Notes: generated by a model not told the origin, from the sequence alone. Counted from the stretch's first letter, positions 1-7,009 are shown. The stretch is 8,118 bases of DNA from Sulfurovum sp. bin170 (GCF_010892395.1 NZ_JAACKB010000146.1:1-8118), one strand, 5' to 3'. Numbers and translations: made by a program.

Positions 1-343
1 CATCAAGGCTATTTCCTATTTTTATATAATCTATCACTTCATTATAATAAGGAGTGATTACCTCTTCAATCAGTACACTTCCATCCAAATCAGTATAACG
101 AGGGTCACTAGGAAATCGACTCTCATCAAACATATCTTCTACATCTATCTCCATCAATTCATTATAAATTCTAGTACGAATATCTTCAATATCCACCCCT
201 GCAATCTCATCAACGCTTCTCTTCTTGGTAAATTCAAAAAACTGCTTTTGCAGATTACTATTTTTTTGTAGTAGTTGTTCTAAAAAAAATAGTTTTTTGC
301 TGTTTTCTATATTTTTATATCTCTCTGTAAAGTTTTCTTTCAT
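1..343 (-). CDS. Unrecognised protein, N-terminal 114 residues (cut by window edge)
   Basis: The reading frame opens at ATG 341-343 and stays open to base 1, so the C-terminus lies outside the window. I do not recognise the family. The visible part begins with a charged, probably helical stretch (MKENFTERYKNIENSKKLFF, then a Gln/Leu-rich segment). It continues with an acidic region containing VDEIAGVDIEDIRTRIYNEL and DVEDMFDES (about residues 44-75) and a later PYYNEVIDYI segment. No signal peptide or membrane span is visible. The ATG follows the stop codon of the CcbP-like gene by 12 bases, and the purine-rich ribosome binding site (aagagaga) adjoins that stop, so the two are almost certainly cotranscribed and may be translationally coupled. 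I am sure this is a gene; its function is unknown. Confidence 0.75.
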   Translation of the reverse strand, partial: MKENFTERYKNIENSKKLFFLEQLLQKNSNLQKQFFEFTKKRSVDEIAGVDIEDIRTRIYNELMEIDVEDMFDESRFPSDPRYTDLDGSVLIEEVITPYYNEVIDYIKIGNSLD

Positions 344-355
344 ATTCTCTCTTTT

Positions 356-742
356 TTAGATATTTGTACTACTATAAAGTTTATCTTTTTCACACCAATA
401 ACGCCAATCTTCAATAACCTCACAAGTACCCTCATCACAATCAATCCCCTTAATCATCTCCAAAGGAATATCATAAATATGTTCATCTTTTTCAACCCCT
501 ACAGTAGCTACAAAATCATAAATACTCACATCATCTTCGTCACTATTTACAAGCTCTGTAACCTCTACAATATCACCCTCTTCAAGACTACTAATTTTAC
601 CATTTCCTAAAATAGAGGCTTTAAAAGGAAAATTCAGATTATCATGCAGATAATAGAACCAACCCATTGCCATCTCATATTCATCACAACAATCTACAAT
701 AACTTCATCTTCAATTCTATCTTTACGACTTTTATCACTCAT
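356..742 (-). CDS. CcbP-like small acidic calcium-binding protein
   Basis: A 128-residue, strongly acidic cytoplasmic protein that looks like the CcbP family (Pfam Calci_bind_CcbP), named for the cyanobacterial protein that buffers Ca2+ in Anabaena heterocyst development. Visible family-like features are the N-terminal basic/acidic lead (RKDRIEDEVIVD, residues 6-17), an EYEMAMGWFYYL helix (21-32), FPFKA (38-42), LEEGDIVEV (53-61, the usual L-x-x-G-x-x-V-E-V turn), an acidic patch NSDEDD (66-71), IPLEMI (92-97) and a C-terminal DWRYW (112-116). Ca2+ binding is inferred from family resemblance and the Asp/Glu clusters. The six cysteine/histidine-type residues in view do not form an obvious zinc site. 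The start is ATG 740-742 with an agaag-like ribosome binding site; the partial gene downstream is in the same transcript. The family is recognised from memory, so the assignment is probable rather than certain. Confidence 0.7.
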   Translation of the reverse strand: MSDKSRKDRIEDEVIVDCCDEYEMAMGWFYYLHDNLNFPFKASILGNGKISSLEEGDIVEVTELVNSDEDDVSIYDFVATVGVEKDEHIYDIPLEMIKGIDCDEGTCEVIEDWRYWCEKDKLYSSTNI

Positions 743-869
743 TTAAATACTTCTAATCTTTTTTCTACTACCACAAGAATATTCTTCGTTTTGTATCTCT
801 GTATATTGCTAAATTTTGCATACTATCTCTTTTAACATTATTTAATAGTGACATTTTAAACAGATAAAC

Positions 870-2300
870 TTAAAACCCAACCCCCAACATATCACTCAAT
901 CCCAAATCAATATTCACAACATCTCCATAATGTTCATTTTTTTCAATACCATTAGAGGTTATCATGATTAATCGAATATTGTATTTATGCTTTGTCTGCT
1001 CATTGAAAATATTGATTTTTTGTTGCAAATTCTCTTTATACTTTTTATCAATTACAAATTTACCATTATAATATTTACACTCAATAATATCTATGTTCTT
1101 ACTCCCATTGGTATGCTCTATCAGCATGTCTATCTGTGTACCTGTTTCTCCCTCTTCTCTATAGTTCCAATAGTGTGTTTGAGTAGGAACTCCATTAATC
1201 CCAAGCACTTTTTTAATCTGCTCTGAGTGCATGTGACAAATATTTTCAAATGCAAATCCTGACCATGATTTATAACTCTGAGTAGTTGATATTTGATTCC
1301 AATCACTATTTTTGGAAGCTCCTTTAATCCATTTATTGTGAAAATATGAAAAACAATCCGTAGCTCTATAGATAACCTCTTTTTTGACATTTCCAAACTT
1401 GGTAGTCCTAGAGATAAATCCTGATGTATATAGCTCTTCAAGTGGTTTTTTCATGCTCCCTGATGATATCTTCACCGATTTAGCCAACTCCTTTTGTGTC
1501 CAACCACTCCACTTAGAAGAGAGTTTGGTCATAATGGAGTAGTGTGTTTTTGAATCGTTAAAGAGTGAAGCAAAAAGCTCTTCATACTCATATCGCATCA
1601 GACCTGTATCCTGGAAACAGAGAGCATTGATATTTTCAGATAAAACTTTTTTACACGATAAATTGTCAATATATTTTGCCACCCCTCCAAATGCCATGTA
1701 GGTATCAACAACAGCTTTGTCAGAGTAGTGACACCCTCGTGAGATGAGCATCTCTTTGGTTGAAGCCAAAGAAAACTGCTCCATAGGAATAATGGCTGTT
1801 AACCGTCCATGTAGAGGACCAATATTGTGTATCACTTTTTTTATCATATAAGAAGCAGCCGAGCCACAAACTATCAAAATAATATCTTTTCGTCGTGTAC
1901 AATAGGTATTCCAAAAATATGCCAACTCCTCTAAAAAGTTAGATTTAGCAGAGTCAAGCCAAGGGAGTTCATCTATAAAAATAACTTTTTTCTGTTTGAG
2001 TTCAAGGCTCTCGATATTCTCTTGAAGTATCTCAAGCGCGTCATACCAATCAGTAACCCTATCTACTCTGTTTTGAAACTTCTTCTCAATATTTCTAAGA
2101 AATGTACGAATTTGATTCTGCTTTGGTACTTTTCTCTTCCCTGTAAACTCAATAAAAAAAACATCTTCATTGTCACAAAAATAGCGAACCATCTCAGTTT
2201 TTCCAATTCGCCTTCGTCCATAGACAGCTACAAAAGATGAGTCTTTTTTATCTTTGAGTTCTCTTAAAATATTTAACTCTTTTTCTCTTCCTATAAACAT
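870..2300 (-). CDS. AAA/STAND-type ATPase with C-terminal nuclease-like domain (ATPase_2 + DUF234 family)
   Basis: A 476-residue soluble ATP-binding protein of the archaeal-type ATPase family (Pfam ATPase_2 with DUF234), common in anaerobes and archaea and usually of unknown function. It opens with the family signature FIGREKEL. It has a Walker A motif G28-RRRIGK-T35, Walker B VIFIDE (106-111) followed by LPWLD, a sensor-like CGSA (145-148), and the characteristic GPLHGR (161-166). A winged-helix segment follows at about 255-310 (WTQKELAKSVKIS, then EELYTSGFISR). The C-terminus carries a PD-(D/E)xK-like core, QID at 391 and ECK at 407-409, so a nuclease or nuclease-derived DNA-binding role is possible but unproven. 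The start at ATG 2298-2300 is supported by an AGGA ribosome binding site and by the motif lying at the very N-terminus. It has its own upstream gap with overlapping palindromes at 2320-2379. The gene looks intact. Confidence 0.85.
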   Translation of the reverse strand: MFIGREKELNILRELKDKKDSSFVAVYGRRRIGKTEMVRYFCDNEDVFFIEFTGKRKVPKQNQIRTFLRNIEKKFQNRVDRVTDWYDALEILQENIESLELKQKKVIFIDELPWLDSAKSNFLEELAYFWNTYCTRRKDIILIVCGSAASYMIKKVIHNIGPLHGRLTAIIPMEQFSLASTKEMLISRGCHYSDKAVVDTYMAFGGVAKYIDNLSCKKVLSENINALCFQDTGLMRYEYEELFASLFNDSKTHYSIMTKLSSKWSGWTQKELAKSVKISSGSMKKPLEELYTSGFISRTTKFGNVKKEVIYRATDCFSYFHNKWIKGASKNSDWNQISTTQSYKSWSGFAFENICHMHSEQIKKVLGINGVPTQTHYWNYREEGETGTQIDMLIEHTNGSKNIDIIECKYYNGKFVIDKKYKENLQQKINIFNEQTKHKYNIRLIMITSNGIEKNEHYGDVVNIDLGLSDMLGVGF

Positions 2301-2319
2301 ATTTTTTCCTAATTTGAAC

Positions 2320-2379
2320 TATTTTAAGAGATAATACCTAACTATCTCTTAAAATATGATGGGTAGTTAGGTATTATCT
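2320..2379. repeat. Two overlapping, mutually exclusive perfect inverted repeats
   Basis: Bases 2320-2333 are the exact reverse complement of 2343-2356 (14-base arms, 9-base loop). Bases 2329-2344 are the exact reverse complement of 2364-2379 (16-base arms, core gataatacctaacta). The two hairpins share segments 2329-2333 and 2343-2344, so only one can form at a time. The structure lies about 20 bases upstream of the 870-2300 ATPase start, inside its likely leader or promoter. It could be a dimeric-repressor operator, an attenuator-like switch, or the scar of a small mobile element. No T run makes it a standard terminator. Confidence 0.75.
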
Positions 2380-2433
2380 TGACTTTATTCTAGGTAAATT
2401 CATGCTAAATTTCTAAAAAATAGAGAAGAACCC

Positions 2434-2579
2434 ATGCAAACTATATACTTTATATTTGTGACACTACCCCCTCTACCTTAAAAAAGCTCAAAAACAGAGA
2501 TGTGGATTTTTCTTTGAGTAGTATTATTAACGCTTTGTTGTTGAAAGATATTGAGATTTCTAAGAGGTTGACTATTTAA
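2434..2579 (+). pseudogene. Possible frameshifted ribbon-helix-helix-like small protein
   Basis: From ATG 2434 (preceded by agagaagaa) the frame reads MQTIYFIFVTLPP and then stops after a run of five C. One frame over, the reading continues as STLKKLKNRDVDFSLSSIIN and onward (NALLLKDIEISKRLTI) to TAA 2577-2579. Adding a single C to the run would join them into one protein of about 49 residues with a beta-strand, VTLPP turn and two-helix pattern like ribbon-helix-helix DNA-binding proteins such as antitoxins. It lies divergent to the ATPase with the palindromes 2320-2379 between them. This is only a shape resemblance; chance similarity in AT-rich DNA is a real alternative. Confidence 0.25.
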
Positions 2580-2597
2580 ACTACTCTGCGATAATCA

Positions 2598-2618
2598 TTA
2601 CCACGGAGACCATGGTAA
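2598..2618. repeat. REP-like short palindrome
   Basis: ttaccacgg and ccatggtaa form 9-base arms with one mismatch around a 3-base loop, followed by cgag. It resembles the widespread intergenic palindromes of the type taccacg...cgtggtaacgag that I know from other bacterial genomes, but that resemblance is from memory. No T run follows on either strand, so it is not an obvious intrinsic terminator. It sits about 60 bases beyond the TPR gene stop. Confidence 0.45.
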
Positions 2619-2676
2619 CGAGTAAGTAGCCATTAGAGTTTTGCCTTTATCATCTCTAAACCTCTTTTACTTCCCA

Positions 2677-3717
2677 TTAACTCAGGATGGGTTGAAGGTA
2701 ACTCTTCATCTCTCTAATCTTCACAGCCTTTTTCATAAAATCATAAGCATCTTGATACTTTTCCATCTGAAAATGAAGTATAGCAATATTATTGTAACTA
2801 GTCGCCGTTGAGGGGTGGTTCTCTCCTAAGGTGGCAATTTGTATCTTTAAAGATTTATTATAAAACTCTATCGCTTTAGCATATTCTCCTTTATTATTGC
2901 ATGCTAAACCAATATCATTATAACTTATCGCTGTTGAGGGATGGTTCTCTCCTAAGGTGGAGAGTTGTATCTTTAATGCTCTGTTATAAAACTCTATCAC
3001 TTTGTCATACTCTCCTTTACTGTTCCATGCCGAACCGATATTGTTATAACTCGCCGCTGTGAAAGGGTGGTTCTCTCCCAAGGTGGCAAGTTGTATCTTT
3101 AAAGCTCTGTTATAAAGCTTTATCGTTTTGTTGTACTCTCCTTTACAATCCCATGCCGAACCGATATTGTTATAACTCGTCGCTGTTGAGGGGTGGTTCT
3201 CTCCTAAGGTGGCGAGTGTTATCTTTAAATCTTTGTTATAAAACTCTATCGCTTTGTCATACGCTCCTTTACTATCCCATGCCAAACCGATATTGTTATA
3301 GCTTGAAGCTACATTAGGATGATTCTCTCCAACTGTAGCAATTAATATATTTAAAGATTTGTTATAAAACTCTATCGCTTTGTCATACTCACCTAATTTA
3401 TAGTATAGATAACCATACGAATGTAATATATCTGCATCTTTTATATCCATAGGTATAAACTTCTCAAACTCCTCTTTGGCTTTATGGTATTTAGCCTCTT
3501 CCATATAAGCTAATGCTTTTTGGTAATGGATTTTTATCTCTTCCATATTGCTATGAGTTTTTTGAGACTCTATTTTAACCATCTCTGCTGTTGTATCTTT
3601 AGGCTTTAGAGCATCATAAATAAATCCTATTAGGATAGCTATAACAATAACTCCAACAATGATAGTCAAAGCTTTATTTTTCAAAAAAGTCGATTTGTTC
3701 ACAATGAGATTTAACAA
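2677..3717 (-). CDS. Membrane-anchored TPR protein (kinesin-light-chain-type repeats)
   Basis: A 346-residue protein with one N-terminal membrane span (about residues 16-34, TIIVGVIVIAILIGFIY) preceded by lysines 8, 13 and 15, which suggests an N-in anchor with the rest in the periplasm. A linker follows, then a TPR-like pair (about 60-108), five 42-residue TPR units (109-318) and a last partial unit (EKYQDAYDF). Each of the five has a GENHP motif (residues 130, 172, 214, 256, 298) and all but the last a YNN/DIG helix, as in kinesin-light-chain TPRs (TPR_10/TPR_12), which act as protein-binding scaffolds. Its partner is unknown. The start is TTG at 3715-3717, three bases after the mnmG stop, with an aggtagag ribosome binding site inside the mnmG end; later ATG starts would lose the membrane span. 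A GTG at 3700-3702 is the alternative. It is probably cotranscribed with mnmG. Confidence 0.85.
   Translation of the reverse strand: MLNLIVNKSTFLKNKALTIIVGVIVIAILIGFIYDALKPKDTTAEMVKIESQKTHSNMEEIKIHYQKALAYMEEAKYHKAKEEFEKFIPMDIKDADILHSYGYLYYKLGEYDKAIEFYNKSLNILIATVGENHPNVASSYNNIGLAWDSKGAYDKAIEFYNKDLKITLATLGENHPSTATSYNNIGSAWDCKGEYNKTIKLYNRALKIQLATLGENHPFTAASYNNIGSAWNSKGEYDKVIEFYNRALKIQLSTLGENHPSTAISYNDIGLACNNKGEYAKAIEFYNKSLKIQIATLGENHPSTATSYNNIAILHFQMEKYQDAYDFMKKAVKIREMKSYLQPILS
2764..3393 (-). repeat. Five tandem 126-base coding repeats
   Basis: The TPR units recur at exactly 126 bases. The ggttctctcc/gattctctcc landmark (reverse complement of GENHP codons) ends at 2820, 2946, 3072, 3198 and 3324. 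The copies are very similar at DNA level, including ctctcctaaggtgg and actctatc blocks, which points to recent duplication or ongoing homogenisation. The copy number could vary between strains by recombination or slippage. Confidence 0.9.
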
Positions 3718-3720
3718 GCT

Positions 3721-5589
3721 CTACCTAGCCTTCTGAGCCATCTTAATATAGATATGCAAAATATCCAAAGAAGCAGGAGTAACCCCTGAAATCTCAGAAG
3801 CATTAAAGAGTGTCGGAGGATTAATATTGGTCAACTTCTCCACTATCTCATTAGAGAGCCCAGAGACTTTAGAGAAGTCAAACTCTCGTGGAATCTTCAC
3901 TTGCAACATACCTTTCATCTTGTTTACTTGTGCCTGTTGTTTCTCTATATATCGGCTATATTTAGCCTCTATCAATATCTGCTCTATCACCTCATCACTA
4001 TAGCTCTCAAATGAAGGCACAAAAGCTATTAGTTTCTCTTTTGTCATAGTAGCACGACCCAAGAGGTCGAGCAGACATATTTTATCATTTATCTTATCTT
4101 CTCCTATAGTCTCAAGAAAGGCTATAAACTCCCTGTTTGGTGTCACAAAATTCTCTCTTAGATAAGAGACTGCTTCATCTATATCATATTTTTTTCTCTC
4201 TACATATTGGAGATACTCATCATCCAAAAGCCCAAACTCTCTACCATACTTATAGAGTCGCACATCAGCATTGTCCTCACGAAGCAGTAACCTATACTCC
4301 GAACGACTCGTAAACATACGATAAGGCTCTTTTGTCCCCTTGGTCACCAAATCATCTATAAGTACACCGATATAAGCCTCATCTCGCCCTAATATAAATG
4401 GCTTTTTACCTTGTAGATTCAGCACAGCATTTATCCCTGCCATCATCCCCTGTGCGGCCGCCTCTTCATAGCCTGTAGTTCCATTTATCTGACCAGCACA
4501 GTATAATCCCTCTATCTTTTTGGTCTCTAGTGTATGTCTTAGCTCTGTTGGTTGTATAAAATCATACTCAATAGCATAACCATAACGGACTATCTTTGCA
4601 TTTTCCATCCCCTTGACCGAGCGAATCATATCTAGCTGAACATCTGTAGGCAGTGATGTACTCATCCCATTGATATAGAACTCATTTGCCTCAATAGTCT
4701 GTGGCTCTACAAAAATCTGATGGCGTGGTCTATCTCTAAAACGGCTAATCTTATCCTCAATACTTGGACAATATCGTGGACCAGTTCCTCCAATCTGACC
4801 AGAAAAGAGAGGTGCTCGATAGAAATTACTCTCTATAATATTATGAGTGGTCTCATTGGTATAAGTCACATGACAAGGTAGTTGCGTTGGGTTAAATGTT
4901 TTTTTATCGGTTCTAAATGAAAAAGGAGTAGCTTTCTCATTACCCCCTTGTGGCTCCATTACAGACAAATCAATGCTAGAACCATCTATCCTTGCACAAG
5001 TCCCCGTCTTTAGCCGTCCTATCTCAAATCCTAAACCACGCATATTCTCTGCCAGTTCAATAGATGCAAACTCACCCTGTCGCCCTGCAATCTGCTGTTT
5101 TTCTCCGATGTGAATCAGTCCATTGAGAAATGTCCCTGCGGTGATAATAACCTTAGAAGCCATATATCGATTACCCAGTTGAGTCTCAACTCCTTGCACT
5201 CTACCATCTTCGATAATCAGAGCTTCGACCTCCTCCTGTTTCAAATCTAAGTTCTTAGTACATAGCACCACATCACGCATATAAATACGATACCTATCCA
5301 TATCTATCTGAGCCCTACTACCTCGAACGGCTGGTCCTTTGGATTGGTTCAAAATGCGAAACTGAATCCCTGTAGCATCAGTAGCCAAACCCATCTCACC
5401 ACCCATCGCATCAAGCTCTTTAACCAAGTGACCTTTGGCAAGACCACCAATAGCAGGATTACATGACGATGCCCCTATCTGCTCTGCCAATATCGTTACC
5501 AAAAGGGTCTTCACCCCCATCCGTGCAGGGGCTAAACTCGCCTCTATCCCTGCATGTCCACCACCGATTACTATTACATCGTAATTCAT
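3721..5589 (-). CDS. mnmG: tRNA uridine-5-carboxymethylaminomethyl(34) synthesis enzyme MnmG
   Basis: MnmG (GidA), 622 residues, full family length. With MnmE it installs the (carboxymethyl)aminomethyl group on C5 of wobble uridine 34 in certain tRNAs, using FAD, NADH and a methylene-tetrahydrofolate carbon. Visible features are the N-terminal FAD dinucleotide motif G9-GGHA-G14, the [14 protein letters not shown] block with conserved Cys43 (41-54), VRGSRAQ (88-94), the second conserved cysteine in [11 protein letters not shown] (Cys274), LPTDVQ (313-318), and the [20 protein letters not shown] signature (361-380). The C-terminal helical region for MnmE/tRNA contact is present. The start at ATG 5587-5589 places the FAD motif at the usual distance. 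It has its own promoter at 5618-5626 with a short leader, and it leads directly into the TPR gene. A ghost of its first eight codons lies at 6964-6987. Confidence 0.98.
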   Translation of the reverse strand: MNYDVIVIGGGHAGIEASLAPARMGVKTLLVTILAEQIGASSCNPAIGGLAKGHLVKELDAMGGEMGLATDATGIQFRILNQSKGPAVRGSRAQIDMDRYRIYMRDVVLCTKNLDLKQEEVEALIIEDGRVQGVETQLGNRYMASKVIITAGTFLNGLIHIGEKQQIAGRQGEFASIELAENMRGLGFEIGRLKTGTCARIDGSSIDLSVMEPQGGNEKATPFSFRTDKKTFNPTQLPCHVTYTNETTHNIIESNFYRAPLFSGQIGGTGPRYCPSIEDKISRFRDRPRHQIFVEPQTIEANEFYINGMSTSLPTDVQLDMIRSVKGMENAKIVRYGYAIEYDFIQPTELRHTLETKKIEGLYCAGQINGTTGYEEAAAQGMMAGINAVLNLQGKKPFILGRDEAYIGVLIDDLVTKGTKEPYRMFTSRSEYRLLLREDNADVRLYKYGREFGLLDDEYLQYVERKKYDIDEAVSYLRENFVTPNREFIAFLETIGEDKINDKICLLDLLGRATMTKEKLIAFVPSFESYSDEVIEQILIEAKYSRYIEKQQAQVNKMKGMLQVKIPREFDFSKVSGLSNEIVEKLTNINPPTLFNASEISGVTPASLDILHIYIKMAQKAR

Positions 5590-5617
5590 TTAAACTCTCT
5601 TTTCTATAATTGTTGAA

Positions 5618-5626
5618 ATTATAGCA
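5618..5626 (-). promoter_or_regulatory. Extended -10 promoter of mnmG
   Basis: On the minus strand this reads TGCTATAAT, an extended -10 box, placed so that transcription would begin about 20 bases before the mnmG ATG. No good -35 is visible, as is usual for this kind of promoter. It also forms the right arm of a perfect 8-base inverted repeat (ctataatt...aattatag, 5604-5624) whose left arm is the relic ribE -10 box. Confidence 0.65.
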
Positions 5627-5643
5627 GAGTAAATTTAGGTATC

Positions 5644-5675
5644 CTGTTTAGAGAACTCATACAAGAAATCACCCC
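5644..5675 (+). pseudogene. Remnant of the 5' end of ribE
   Basis: Read in the frame matching ribE, it gives LFRELIQEIT against MFTGLIREIA, with the ATG replaced by CTG and the ribosome binding region aggtatc conserved upstream. The similarity fades at about 5675, just before the ATPase stop codon at 5678-5680. It is not translatable as a riboflavin synthase and is best read as a scar of a former ribE start next to mnmG. Confidence 0.7.
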
Positions 5676-5677
5676 TC

Positions 5678-6898
5678 TCAATACAAAAACCCAAACAACC
5701 ACAAAGGTATCTTATTGCCAAAACCTATCTCAATATCATCTGATGCCACAAAAGAGTTCTCCATATCTTTTATCTGTTTAAAGCTTTTATTTTTGCCACC
5801 GACTTCAAAGGTATACATGTCATTGACTAAGAAATCACCTTTTTTAGAGGCATAAATAGCCTCATCAATAAAAAGGTTTTGACTGGCATAGTAGTTTTTA
5901 ATCTGATTCACAAAAAAAGCTTCTCTTGCACTTCCATTATCTATTTTAGAAGTAAGGGCATACGATATATTTGTATTTTGCATAAACAATTTTTCAGGTT
6001 TACTCATAAGGCGATACCCCTTCTCTTTGCTTCTAATACTGTTAATAATTTTAGCATTTTCCATATCATTTAAATACTCATAAAGTTTAGGACGCGATAT
6101 ATCTGTTGCCTTTGCCAAGTCTGTAATATTGGGAACAAATGGCACATTGACAGCCAACAGATAGAGCAACTTTTTCAGTTTTCGTATCTGTTGCATCTCT
6201 ATTTTATTAATATGTGGTAAATCGGACTCCAATATAAGATTAATAATCTGAATTATTCGTTGATGATAACTATCTTTATCTTCCAATATAAAAGGATAAA
6301 CCCCAAACTCTAAATACTCTTTAAACAATTTCAGAGGTTTTATCTTCTCACTTATGGTTGAACTTATCTCATAATGGTTATCTAAAATCTCTTCCAAACT
6401 ATACGCTTCAAATAAAAATATATCTCTCAAATAGAGATACTCTCTAAATGACAAATTTTCAAGATAATATATAATTGTTCTTCGTGACAAGTCAGCATTT
6501 TGCTTGGAGATTTGTAAAATAGAGGAGCCTGAAAAGACAACCCTCAAATCAAGTAAATCATATATCTTCTTGATATGTGTAGACCAATCACTATACTTGT
6601 GAACCTCATCAATAAACAGAACCTCTCCACCATGAGCCTCATACTCCTTTGCAAAATCAAGTAGCGAGATGGATTGAAAATATGGACTATCCAAAGAGAT
6701 ATAAAGTGCTTTATCTGAACCTGCATAATGCTCTTTGATATACTGTAGCATCATGGTAGTTTTACCCAAACCCCTTTGTCCTAGTATCCCAATGGACTTC
6801 AAGTTCCAATCTATCTTTTCATATAGATATCTCTTTTTCTCTAAAGATATTCTCTTTAACAGTCGGTTTTGTTCTTCAAATATTAGTTGTAGTTCCAT
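5678..6898 (-). CDS. AAA_14 / DUF4143-type ATP-binding protein
   Basis: A 406-residue soluble ATPase of the AAA_14 plus DUF4143 family, which is abundant and patchily distributed in bacteria and has no settled function. Walker A is G40-QRGLGK-T47, Walker B VLFIDE (93-98) followed by VHKYSDW, then a sensor-like FSGSS (122-126), LSRR (137-140) and the typical LSFREYL (149-155). A winged-helix-like segment (ITDLAKATDISRPKLYEYL) precedes the C-terminal DUF4143 part. That part carries a nuclease-fold-like GDF (354-356) and FEVGGK (364-369), where the usual ExK spacing is widened to E-x3-K, so catalysis there is doubtful. The start at ATG 6896-6898 has a good GGAGA ribosome binding site. The gene sits alone, precisely between two copies of the mnmG/ribE promoter region, which marks it as an insertion. 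It looks intact. Confidence 0.88.
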   Translation of the reverse strand: MELQLIFEEQNRLLKRISLEKKRYLYEKIDWNLKSIGILGQRGLGKTTMMLQYIKEHYAGSDKALYISLDSPYFQSISLLDFAKEYEAHGGEVLFIDEVHKYSDWSTHIKKIYDLLDLRVVFSGSSILQISKQNADLSRRTIIYYLENLSFREYLYLRDIFLFEAYSLEEILDNHYEISSTISEKIKPLKLFKEYLEFGVYPFILEDKDSYHQRIIQIINLILESDLPHINKIEMQQIRKLKKLLYLLAVNVPFVPNITDLAKATDISRPKLYEYLNDMENAKIINSIRSKEKGYRLMSKPEKLFMQNTNISYALTSKIDNGSAREAFFVNQIKNYYASQNLFIDEAIYASKKGDFLVNDMYTFEVGGKNKSFKQIKDMENSFVASDDIEIGFGNKIPLWLFGFLY

Positions 6899-6944
6899 AG
6901 CTTATCTCCATTTTGTAAATATATATTAACATATAAACTATTAA

Positions 6945-6964
6945 ATGTAAATTATCATTTACAT
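6945..6964. repeat. Perfect inverted repeat at the right edge of the inserted ATPase segment
   Basis: atgtaaat and atttacat form 8-base arms around tatc. It lies upstream of the ATPase start and ends where similarity to the left promoter copy begins (6964). It could be an operator for the ATPase gene or a boundary sequence of the inserted DNA. It is AT-rich, so chance cannot be excluded. Confidence 0.45.
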
Positions 6965-6987
6965 ATATAAATCACATCATAATTTAT
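6964..6987 (-). pseudogene. Remnant of the first eight codons of mnmG
   Basis: On the minus strand this reads INYDVIYI, against MNYDVIVI at the real mnmG start, with ATG changed to ATA. Most codon differences are in third positions (TAT/TAC, GTG/GTA, ATT/ATA). Beyond it the frame runs into stops and the FAD motif is absent. It is the counterpart of the ribE remnant at 5644-5675. Confidence 0.65.
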
Positions 6988-7000
6988 TTAAAACTCTTTC

Positions 7001-7009
7001 TGCTATAAT
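7001..7009 (+). promoter_or_regulatory. Extended -10 promoter of ribE
   Basis: TGCTATAAT lies 33 bases before the ribE ATG, with no clear -35 hexamer upstream. The implied leader is only about 27 bases and contains gagg as ribosome binding site, so there is no room for an FMN riboswitch. Confidence 0.65.

Larger units (their letters stand above)
2301..2676. other. 376-base gap without a confident gene
   Basis: This stretch separates the TPR gene stop from the second ATPase start, both on the minus strand. It contains the ATPase ribosome binding site, two overlapping perfect palindromes (2320-2379), a short frameshifted plus-strand frame that could be a small DNA-binding protein remnant (2434-2579), and a REP-like palindrome (2598-2618). 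I see no convincing Rho-independent terminator: none of the hairpins is followed by a T run on the minus strand. Confidence 0.7.
5566..5675. repeat. Left copy of duplicated mnmG/ribE divergent promoter region
   Basis: This block aligns with 6964-7074 in the same orientation with a single one-base gap. The strongest parts are aggtatc.tgtt through agaaatc.cc (5637-5673 against 7036-7072, 31 of 37 identical by my count) and the mnmG-start side (acatcgtaattcattta against acatcataatttattta). The two -10 boxes lie at the same spacing. The left copy retains the live mnmG start and a dead ribE start. Together the copies flank the ATPase gene 5678-6898. Confidence 0.8.

Noticed and set aside
1130..1441. 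Minus-strand frame of about 103 residues inside the ATPase
   Set aside because: It lies wholly within the 870-2300 ATPase in another frame; the ATPase has clear motifs throughout and this product has none.
2598..2618. Rho-independent terminator for mnmG-TPR
   Set aside because: The hairpin is short with one mismatch and is not followed by a T run on the minus strand.
2764..3393. CRISPR-like array because of regular spacing
   Set aside because: The 126-base periodicity is a coding tandem repeat of TPR units with an open frame throughout, not short repeats with unique spacers.
3700..3702. GTG as the TPR gene start
   Set aside because: The TTG at 3715-3717 has the better-placed aggtagag ribosome binding site and direct coupling to the mnmG stop; the choice changes only five residues.
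6945..6964. Fur box or other named operator
   Set aside because: The palindrome does not match a Fur consensus well enough and the AT content makes partial matches cheap; it is reported only as an inverted repeat.
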